Made by a program: the position numbers and the translations under genes
The notes under the pieces: model-generated
What the model was told of the DNA's origin: nothing
The model's input: the letters and a program-made list of their open reading frames with translations, nothing else
Databases searched by the model: none
DNA from: Tanypteryx hageni
Lineage: Eukaryota > Arthropoda > Insecta > Odonata > Petaluridae
Direction: 5' to 3'
NCBI GenBank assembly: GCA_028673005.1
Contig: CM054118.1
Coordinates: 9,369,082 to 9,433,081 of the forward strand
DNA: 64,000 nucleotides
Shown here: positions 50,801-62,800 of the stretch, one piece after another
Layout: each line of letters starts with the position of its first letter
Position numbering within the stretch: position 1 is the first letter of the stretch

Positions 50801-53800
50801 CCTGCACTCCTCCATTTGAGCACCATGCCGTAACTCACCGCCGACTGCTTCCCCCCTCGTCGAGTTCCTCAGCGGCGTGTCCTGTCCCACGCTGATGCAC
50901 CTTAGGCGTTTGGTCCATCGGCGCTTGGTTCCACGGCATTTGGTCCCACGGCGTTTGGTCCCTCGGCTCTTGATCCCACGACGTCCTGTCCATTGCAGCG
51001 ATGTACAGCGGCGCGCTGTAAACCATTCCATGCCTTTTAAAATCATTTCGTGCAATTGAAAGTTCTTCGTGGTTTAACTAACTATTTATATCCGGAATCG
51101 AGGTTATGTAAAGTTCGAGAGGGCGTTTCAATGCTACCTGGCCCCCGCAAGTCAAAGATTTCAGATGCATTGATACATTTTGCTTGACATTCAAAAACCA
51201 AATCCACCAAGGCGATGTCTATAATCCTGTCAATCTTCTATTATTGGCATTGATTCCATATAGAAACACGAGGATAAAAACTATTTGAAACCATGAACGT
51301 GAAGGTAGGACATACGGAAAATAAAACGCCGAAGAATCCCGATTTCAGAGACATTGAGAACATTTGCAGGACGTATTTTAATATTTAACATCCAATAGGA
51401 TACCTAGAAGTAGGATTACTTGCATAATTTTCCTTTAGAAAGACGAATATAAAATCAAACCAATTTTAGGGGACGTTGTAAGGAATATGTATATCGTTAT
51501 GGGAACTCATGTTGACTTACCGATATTGTTTTCGGCAACAAAATTGCTCCACTGGCACACCATCATGAATCCCGATTCACAGACTATTCATACTAGCAAT
51601 CCCTACTTACTATCAAACCGATTCCCTATCCGAGAACAAATTGCCCCGGTCCCATATATTAATAAAACTTTGTAAATTAAACCCATCTAATCGAAAGTCT
51701 AACCGAGAGGCCTTAACTTTAAATTTATGAATCTAAACAAATGTAAGAAATTTAAAATAAGCACAGATGCAAAATGCCCATGGTTAGTTAGTTAGTAGGT
51801 ACACTACACCGTTAAAGGCAATTTGCATCAGTGTAATAAGATGAACAATGAAAAAACCCCACAAATTTTAATTGAATGCTACCGATAGGATCATCAGCCG
51901 TACACGGAATTCAATTCCAAGTGAAGCGTACTGGTCTATCCGTAGGCGTCCCCACGGATAGCTTGTTTAGACTTCCCCTAGGAAGAAGTCGTATCGTTGC
52001 CTCGTTCGCTGTTTGTATGTACGGACACTTGGAACGCGGACTCCAGCGAACGGTGATGATTCATCCTAATGGATTTAGAGAATTTAACAAGAAAATTCGC
52101 GCTTACGAAAACTACTCGACGAGGCAAATTTAGAAACAGGCACAGACTGGTGTGTTAGTCTTAGTAAGGATAGTATGCGCTAAATACTAACCAGAATGCA
52201 CCTTTTCTAAAAGTAATTTATTAGCTCTTCGCCTATCACTGTTTGAATGAAAAACATAGAAACAGACGCGACTGCAGGGTTAGTGTCACTAAAAGAGAAA
52301 GACGCCGTGCTCTAAGAAGTTTACAGAACACATCCGTTTCTATGTATTACTTGGAATAAATATATCCAAAGATATGGTTAAATCTAAATGAAAATAAATA
52401 TGGATCCAGGGCAACTGTTCCCTACGCCTACGCTAGTCTACTGTAATTTTCTTACGTACATTTCTAGATTTAGAGAAAACTAAGCTACGAAATTGAATAG
52501 TAAAGCTACTTCGGGATTCGATGGTGGTGATTTTACGATGCCAGCCAGACTACGCCGCATGTCGTCATCATCTTCATATGTAATTCTGCCTCTCGGCAGG
52601 TCCAGTCATGGCAGCCCTCCAACCTTCTCGATCCTGGGCCAGTCTCTTGGTATTATCATACCCGCCTCCAACCCTAATTGCATCCAGCATCTGGTACCTC
52701 CTTCTTCCTCTTCCTCTCTTTCCATTTACCATTCCTTCAATTGCAGTCTTCAGCATGCATTCTCTTCTCATACAGTGTCCAAGCCAATTCATCTTTCTTT
52801 TCCTAATTTTTCCTAACATCTGTCTTTCTTCGCCAATTCTTCTCAACACTTCCTCGTTTCTGACTCTATCCTCCCAGTTTACTCCTTCCATTCTTCTCCA
52901 AATCCACATTTCTAGCGCTTCTAACCTTCTTCCATCTTCTCTCCTGAGGGTCCACGTCTCTGCACCATACATCACTACACTCCAAACATAACACTTCGCC
53001 AATCTCTTCCTCAATTCTTTATTCAGCGGCCCGCACAATAGTTTCCTTTTCCTATTAAATCCTTCCTTCGCCATGGCTATGCTCGATCTTATTTCCTTGG
53101 AGCAAAGCATGTCTTCAGAGATAATGCTCCCTAGATACCTGATCCATCCTACCTGTTCAATCACTTCACCATCCAATCTGATGTTAATTCTTTCCCCTTT
53201 CCCTCCTAGTATCATACTCTTTGTCTTTCTCTTATTCATTCTCATTCCATATTCCTCGCATTTTCTATTAAGATCCTCTAACATCTCAATTACTTTTCCT
53301 TATTATCAGCCAGCACAGCCATATCATCTGCAAACCTAATGCACTCCACATTTCTTCCACCCATACTCACTCCTCTCCTTCCATCAAAACATTCTTCGAT
53401 TATTTCTTCCAAATAGATATTAAATTGAGTGGGTGACAGGCAGCATCCCTGCCTAACCCCTCTTCCTAATCCAATCTCCTCAGTTACCTCTCCTCCTATT
53501 CTTACCCTTGCTCTCTGGTCCAGAGATAGGTCTTTTATCAGTTTCCTCTCTCTCCAGTCAATTCCATGTTTTTTCAATATCAGCATGAGTTTGTCCCATC
53601 TCACTCGGTCAAATGCCTTCTCTAAATCAATGAATACAGCGTGCATGTCGTCCACATCCTGCAAATAAAAATATTAGCGTAAAATGTTTGAGGAACAAGT
53701 ATCAGCTAGCGATTTTCATATGTGATTGAACATCGATGATAAGCACTCCTTAACGGAGCGGAATGAAACTCAGCAAATTACTAAAAAGTCTCATTTTTGT

Positions 53801-56800
53801 TCCATAAATAAGGCGGATTTTTTTCGCCCATTCACTCTCGAAACTCCGTCGTGGATTTCATTTGAGACATAATGCCGTCAGAATACGCAACGTTATGTAT
53901 CTGAAAGATATTGGCGATTTATAAATGCTGTGCTAGCAAGCCACATGTTAATGACATTTAGATTTAAAATATTTACCGTTTCGCGATAACTTCACTTAGC
54001 AAAACTAACAACCAGGGCGTAGATATTTCTTTAAAATACGAGTTAATTCGTTCGGAGATATTAAATGCGAAAAAAATTTTGAAAACAAAATTTGCCCAAT
54101 TTCTTTTTGTTACGTACCTTTTAGGCGAAAAAATAAAAATTCCCGATAATTATCTGTAACCGGCGTATTCAGAAACGAAATAATCACACAGAGAGGTGAA
54201 AACCACCAGGAATGGAACACAACTCGGCTACAAATCATGGGACGAGTAATTCCTAGCTGTTTGGTGGAAATCAAAAGGGCCGGATCATTTCTCTATGATA
54301 GGAAAACACGAAGTGCGGGGCCCGAGTTAAATAGGGTCGGTTCGTTACATCATTTATATAAATTGAAAGAGCGGCGGTCGACCCGATTTGTCCAACACCC
54401 AAGCAACGATGACTTATCACAGAAAATTTCGGAAATCTGAGTATGCAAAAGTCAGAAACACCGATATCAGAGATTAATAAAAGTGTCTATTCCTGGAAAA
54501 CTAAGAACAAAAGTTAAAACTGCTTTCAAATAATTTCCTGATGGTGATACTCAGTCGGAAAAAAGGTGCATATCTTGATCAAGTTATACAAATTATTATG
54601 TAGACTTTTATTTTCCGATATTCTAATGAATGGGAACCTAGATGTGCGAAACTCACGACGTTATAAATTCTGAATAAAATTATGTAATATGCCATCTAAA
54701 AAAATCTTGCTTTATTAAAATATACGGAGAGATTACACGTCGTTCAGAAATGAGGCACTGTCGTTTACATTTCATCGCCAATGTGAGGGAAAAATCTTAA
54801 AACTACAAGATAACCGTTGAGTAAGGACTGAATACGTCGTTACTGCGCTCTCAAGATGGCAGACTCAACGTAAAATATAATTGATAGTTTCAAAATGTAA
54901 TGAGGCTTGTACAAAATTGGCAACCTATTCTGTTATTAAAAGTCAAATTGAATACTATCTTCAATTCATTCGGTTTTCTTTACTCCCCATAAGCTGCAAC
55001 AATCAAAATGCTTCCGAGGTATTATGACTTGAGGAAAAAACTTCATCTCGGAATAGCCACATCCAGTTAGGATTAATATACGCTTTAATTATTCTAAACC
55101 TTAATAAGCATTCAGTTATGCCGAACAGCATTCTAGATCAATCATTAAATCATTAAACTGACTAGAATCTATTTTCAGCTGAGAGAAAACCCTAACATTT
55201 AAGAATCCGGTTGATTTTGACATAATTTACATTTATTTACCTTCTGTGACTTAGAAATTTACACGATTATCTTTACTTTCACGAGAAGCACGATTTAATC
55301 ACAAAATGATGCCTATTAATTCAACAAAATATACCGAAATACTGATTTAAAACCAAATTGTGAGAATAAAATCGAAACACACACACTTACCTTTGAGATA
55401 ATCGAAGGATTTCGCTGGATGACGCAACCGCAGCTAACGACCTCGGAGCCACAAAATACATGCATCAACAACCAAGGTAAAACTGCAACTGAAATAGCCG
55501 GTGAACGATCAGCTGACTTTGTGCGACCCCTGTTTCTGGAAACGAGATTTAAAACAATTTTGATTATTTTTTCCCATTGTCATAAAAGAATCTCTTAGTT
55601 AATTCATACGAAATTATTTCTTGAATAATTCCTGATACTTTTAAAATGCTTTTTCTAAAACACTATTTTAAATTATGATATTGTAGCAAAGTAGCCAACC
55701 TAATTTTTTTAATGTTATATAACGGTGGATGTGTAACTATAGTTACATTTACAGGTATGAAATGTTGCTGAGTCATATCTCAATTAGAAATTTGCGCGGA
55801 AACCATATATTTATCATACTTTAGCCGACATTTCGAGGACTGGCCAGTAAGTAATTATTTACCAATTGACTTCAGGATAGATTTATTCATTTCGCGTCAT
55901 ATATTCCCTTACAAAATAACATCCTTGAAGTGCAATACATTTATCCCAGCGAACGTGTCATGACTAAAAGTCATGATTAAGGCAAATGTTTAGAGCATGC
56001 TTTAGGATCGCATCCACAACTTTTAGATAGTCCGCTTTGGAAGCAAAACGTCGCGTTCTCGGGTGTTTATTAAGTTCTGTGAGTAGCTATAAATTGCAGG
56101 AAACTAAATTTAGGCTATAACACGGGTGGACAGCCTATTCCACATGGCGGGTAGCATTGGAAGTTGCCAATGCTACGGTAGGCCGCATTAGAGTTTACAT
56201 CGAAAGTTACGTAGGGATTATGAGGTATCGTGTAAGCGAAAATCAAATCTAAAAGAGGTTTTTTTGTGCTAAAGTTTGAATATTAAATGCTTTATTACCG
56301 TGTTCTGAATTAAAAGACAAGACTCGAATGAGTGTTTAATTTTTAGGATCATAGCTTCGCAGACCGCAAAAATCTCTCTCAGGAGCTGTATCCGGCCGGT
56401 GGGTCCAAGGATGTCCATGCCTGGCTAGAGTGTGGACGAGATATTATCTCTGTATTTCTGTATAATATTTCGATTCCAATATGGACCGTCTTAAGGTTTA
56501 GGAAGCGATCGTAAACATTCGTTATAAAAATTGGCTTAATTCTAGCTTAGCCATATCTATGTACTTTTTATGGAGAACATATTCTCTTTTATATCGTAGT
56601 TACTGTTTAACACAATCTTTTTCCTCTCTTCCTACTATAGAAAATAGTGCATTAGTTTTATATTGGTGGTCAGAGAATAGAACTTTACATTCTAGGTAAT
56701 GAAATACATATTTTTAAGACGGACTCCTTACATCGGTAGATTACCAGATCTAATGGCCGAATTCCTGGTTTAAAAAAATAAATACTTTGAGAGATTTGTT

Positions 56801-59800
56801 TGTTTGTTTGTATGAAAATTGTGACTAATTTAACTCTTGGATTATTATAGCCATTACTACTTCCACACCAAACACACACACAAGGGAGGAGGCATTTCAC
56901 TCCCCAATATTTCTCCTTCCATCTATTAAATATCGCATTCCGTTAGCATTATTTTTTACGAACGAAATAAATTTATCGCAGAACATATTTCTTTTGAAAA
57001 TGTTAATTCCAGCTACACTTTAACAAGAGCAAAAGTTTATCGAACCGAAGCTACGATTCTCTGAATCTATTAGCCGAAACATCGAAATCCGGAGTAGATG
57101 CCTCTATATTACGTCTTGGCCTGTACCTGAGATGTTGGATAGCGCCACTCGCTTAATAAGGCCCGATAAATAACAACCGCGGATAACTTCGGAAGATTTT
57201 CATGCAGCGTGGTGTGCAGGCGACTGGATGTGCTTAACTCTGCCAGGTAGGTGCCGACAATACGAGAGAAAGCAGAAATAGGGGAGCTATCAACTCACCG
57301 TTTGGTGTATCACACACAGCATTCGGCGAGAGCACCCGCGCCCATTTACAGGGCTGTCCGAAAAAGATTGATTGACGAGTTCCTGAAGGCGGGCGTGCGC
57401 CCGTCACCGCTGTACTTCTGCACACTCTCCATATATTTTCCGTCAATCACATGCATATGATCATGCACACGTAAAGTCGTGCATGGGAAGCCAATTAGGA
57501 CGATAAGGCCGACCGTCTGTTAAGCATGCCCCCGTGACCACTCTTTTATCAAACGAACGCTTTTCCATAATTTCTTCGTAAGAACATTTTTCCGCGTGAA
57601 ACGACAATGGATAAAAAAGTCGCTCTCGGGTCGTTCGTTTCCAGTTGAATCATTTGAATATACACGAAAACAATGTGGGTGTATCAAAATATCATCACGA
57701 TTAACACAGAAACCCCCGCGCGACGAACATTAAGGCGATGGCACATTAAATGGCACGATCCTCTTCGCTTCCCAGCCACAGCGCTCAATCCTTCCCATAG
57801 AAAACTATGCTTCACCATGAGGAGCCAGTGTTTACAGCCATCGACCTTACTCACTTCAATGCTATGCCGTCAGGCAAAAGGAGGTCTGAGGAATGAGGGG
57901 GAGAGTAAAAAAGGGGGGAGTGAGAGGAAAGAGGGTGGAAGGAAAAACGGAAATTGGGAGGGTGAGATGGGAAGCTTTTGGCCGCGGACGTGGTAAGGTG
58001 GACAAGACCTTTTAGTCTATGCAGTGGCATAAATCTCGTCCTGGTTGCCTGGGTAAACTATGTGAAGGCCTTGGAAAAACCTAGCCCTGTGGCAAATGCA
58101 GTTCTAGCAACGCCACTATTGTGCGGTTAACTCCTATCTCCATAAATTAGATGTAACGTAATGGAGAACCGGATAATCATATTAAATTAAATTTTATTGT
58201 TTATTTTGGCGGCCCAGGAAAGGATCTAATCTAGCCTTCCTGCGCCCGAATTAATTTGTATGAAGTCATTTATGAGTATCGACAATTACACGGAAATTTA
58301 CATTATATTATAATGAAGTATATGTTTTTATGTGGATGTTTTACTTACTTTGTTCTGGATATTGATTACGTAAATTTAAAAACAAGTCGGGGCATGGGAT
58401 CTCTGATACGGATAGCGAGTCCAATCTTTCTCACCCAAAAAGTTCCCTCACTCATAGCTTGGAGCAATTGGCGCTATTTATGATTACTTTGTGTATCTTT
58501 TACAAGTCTGTTTGTGTTGTAAATGACTTGTAACCCAGTTTAAAAATTTTCATCAGTAAATTCTTGTGCCTAAAAAGAAATATCCACTGTAAAGTTATGT
58601 TGGGGCCATCGCGTGGCCATGTATCAGAGCCGGCTAGGAAAATTGCAAAGCACGGCGCGAAGTTCGCGCCTCAAAAAGTTGGAATAATAAATTTTAATAA
58701 ATAAAGCAACCTAGCTCATTATGACAGTGTTCAATTTTTCCGAAATTTATTTATACCCACCGGCCCTGCACTACACAAATAAAGTTTTGGTGGTGAACCG
58801 AAAATCTTTGCAATGTATATGAAATTCTAGAAGGAACATTACCAAAATAAATGGGCGCTTTAAGCGTACTCTTACCTTTGGCGCCCCAAGCGACTGCCCG
58901 CCTCTAAATCCGACCCTGACCCCTTCCACGGTTTGCATGCAAACACCCACTCTTATCTAAGAAGTTCCGTTCTGATTCGATTAAATATGAAGCGTGACAA
59001 TATTGCTTCATAAAAACTGATAAAAAATTAAAATGAATAATTCAACTTCCTTCAACCCAATAATAACTTACTACAGCTAGCTTACATTCTATTAGCTTAA
59101 TTACTTTTACCTTTTATCTTTCATAAGTGAACCTGTTGTTAATTGATTGGCAGCAGCCCCCTGATTAGATATGTTGAATTTTTCATTAGTCAGCTCCAGG
59201 CATTGTTCAATATTTTTCTTGCTTGGATCGTCACATTGATAGCTATAATATTAACAGGCACCTTCATGAGACCTATCACTTCAACCATAAATTTTCCACT
59301 CCATCTGTTGTCAAAATAGATTAACCCTTTTGTCAACAAAGTGGGAAACACATAGCAAAGATTAGATGAAAAAGCAAATTGCAGCATTCCAATGACACTG
59401 TCATGATATATTCTCTAGAAAAACAAATCAATTATATGAGTAAAATTAGCAACAATAGATTGTCATTTGCCATGTGATGCAACAGTGATAGACCATTCAA
59501 TACATTCCCAGTCCTCAGACTTTTTCGTTTTCTTTGGAGATTCACTCTCTAATTCTACAAGTAGGGAAATCGCCCTTTAGGTATAGTGCTTTTCAGATGA
59601 GATGGTGAGTGAGGGGGAGGTAAAAGAGAAAGTAGACGGGGGGCGAGACACTGAACGAACCAATAGGAAAGGAGGAGGGGGAGCCTAAGCATTCGAAAGC
59701 TCATTCTCCATCGAGTCTCCCTAGTGGTAACATCGTGTCCGAGTGTGCTGTGTTGCCACATTCGCTATTTCCCTTTACATGCCTGCCAAACGTTACGTGT

Positions 59801-62800
59801 GTTCTGGTGTAGAGTTGGCAACGTCTAGCATGAGCTTTCTCTAGGAGGCAGTACCCCACCTCTTAGCAGCGGAGACATACGAGCGGTCCCGAGTAATTTG
59901 ACCCGCCATCTCATCTGAAAAGCACTATAACATGGTCTGAACCCAGTCATTACACAAATGCTAGATTCGGCGTTGAGGGTTAGATCCTTCGGATACGCAA
60001 GGAACACACTGGAAGTGAGATGGACGTTCTTCTCTAACCCAACTGGGAATGAGGGATAAGCCGCGGATATTACAAAAGTGCTGATTACACTTCTTAGAAT
60101 ATTCACAAATATTTACGAGAAATATTTTACAAGAAATGCATTTGAGTTTTGGTCGTGTTTTAGTTCGAGATGCCTGATCAAGGATCTATTTTATTTAAAT
60201 TAAAAATTCTCCAAGACCTTATAAAGATGCGCAGGTGATATTTTCAGTGTTCGACGACACTTCCAAAGCAAGTATTTGACATTTTGCGTGTCTCAGGCAA
60301 ACTTATTTTTGTTGACTCTGTTTAACATTATTTTATGTACTTTGCATCGAGAGGAATTGCTTAACTGGATTTTGAATACCCTAGCTGTCAGCCATGCTAT
60401 TTTTCGTTTCCTAGTTGTCATCCAGAGAATTTTTCAAATTTTGGCTGCCCTCCTAAAACGGGCTCTCCCATCATGCTGGAATACCCAAAGCTAGAGATAG
60501 AGGGACGTATCATAGGAAAAATCTTCTAAATAAAATAAATAATAAAATAAAAGAAAACATTGTCTTACGATCGCGACTTGATTTATTTCACCTTAAATTC
60601 AGTCCTGTGTCTGTTACCAAGACCATCCGTCATTCTACACATATTCCTTAATTAAAGTGTTGCTTTACTTTTCAGTTGTTCGCATTGAAAATTACAGGTA
60701 GCGTAGTGGTGGTAGTAGTCGTTTAAAAAAACGCTAAAAACGAGGATGACCTTTTTACTAACGACGTCATCATCATGAGTAATCTATCCGTAGACAGATC
60801 CGTGGTTATTCTTGCTTCACCGCATAATCCTGCATTCTGCAATCTTCTTCATGCCTTGATAGCTCTTTTTTCTTTTCAAGTCACCGATCAGATGAAACCT
60901 TTTCCTACCTATTTCTCTTTTCCCTTCAGGTTTCCTTCTAACACGTCCTTAATCATGCTATTTCTTCTAAGGTAATGTCCAATCCAGTTCGCCTTCCTCT
61001 TTCTTATAGTCTGTTTAATCAATCGCTTTTCTCATTTTTATTTTCTCTTATACGTATATCGAGAAAGTATTGTAATCCTGAAAAAATTCGACTTCGAGAT
61101 TTTGATGGAAATACACGTTTTAGGTGTACCTGAGTCCATAAAAGTGGTTTTCGCCATGCCGTCTGTCTGTCTGTTCGCCGTCCTAGGGCCCAAACGCGTA
61201 CATTAAATCGAATGATATCTCGTATTTATGCAATATATCATCTTTTGCAGACCCTTTTTCATAAAAATGATATTGCACAAAAATAAAGGGTAGTTTATTC
61301 TTGGCGATTTTTAGAATAATTTGATTTACTCAAAAATGACTCCATAGAATTTTATTAAAATCAATCCAGTTATAGAGCCTTATGTTACAAATAATACTGC
61401 GTAAACCATATTTCTCAAAAAATAACCATATGGCGTCCAGTGGCATTACAATTTACGCTAAGCTACCTTACCTAAGCCCTATGACGTCACGCCTCTGCCG
61501 CGATCCACTCAAAACCTTACTACATCCTTACGGTTAAACTAAGTTGAATGATATATCATATTTGTGGATAATATATAAAAGACATTCTGAAGAGATAAAC
61601 GATATTGCGCAACAATTAAGGGTACTTGATTCTTGGATATTTTGAAAAAGTTCGATTTACTCAAAAATGGCTATAAGGATTTTGATTAAAATCCATCCAA
61701 TCGCACAGCCTGATGTCAGAAATAGTGCTAACTAAGCCATTTATCCCAGACAATTACTAAATATCGATCAGTGGCATTAAAATATACGCTCAACTACGGT
61801 TAACTTCGAATTATAAGCAATTATCTTTTACAAGCGTACACCGTGGACCAAACGTATATACGTATATGAGAAAGTATATATTGCGCCATTTATTTTCTTA
61901 GTACTTCCCTGGTATTCGTCCCATCTGTCCATTTTACGCAGTCGAAGTTTCTAATGCCGTATTAGAAGCTGTGAGCATCTCGGTGGACCGAATAAGAGTT
62001 CCACTTTATTCAAGAGATTGTTTTATTATAAAAGTGACAAAGTGGATATGATATTATAACGGTTTCCAATACAATTTACCTGTTTCAGAATGGATACCAG
62101 CACGTTATGTAGTCGCAATCCTCTCCTGGGTCTGTGTGCTGATTGTATACACCCTTAAAGTCAACTTGTCCGTCGGAATTGTGGCCATGGTTAAGCACAG
62201 ACGGACGGAAGCATGTCCTCCGAATGCAACGTGCGACGAATACGTAAGTAACGATATCATTTAAATAAAGGGACCCCAAACTACGGCCCGCGAGTTACAA
62301 AAGGGCTTAGAACTGATTTCTTCGGGCCCTTTAGTTAATTTCTTTAAGATATACGCGTCTGTGTAATGCCAGTGTAAACTATCATTGAAATACCTATGTA
62401 CGATATTTTCATAGTATGTAGCTTTCTTAATAAAGATATACCTGTGTAATGAAATTTTCGTACATAATTGAGTTGTATAGTCTCAGGCGTCAGTGTTACG
62501 TCAACAGCTTTCAGTATCTTCTTTAAATCGGTTGCTACAAAGATAGTTTTCGCGGGCAACAATAAAAAAGATATTTTTCTCTCCATAGCTCTTACATAAT
62601 CTGTGAGGTCCCGATTACAAAAATTATTCGAAAAGAGGACAACATTTGCCATATAAAAGGCCCAAAAAAGAGTATATAATTACGACTTACAGTTCCGCAT
62701 ATAAAAATTCGATTCCTGTCCAATCTTTCCAGACTGTTTTACATACAAATCCCATAAGCGGAGAAAAAATTGCTCCTGGACTCGAGCCCAGATTTTTTTG

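Noticed and set aside
57251..57460. Plus-strand 69-codon ORF with GC-rich start
   Set aside because: Antiparallel to another ORF of the same size, with no motif and no splice sites that would place it in a gene.
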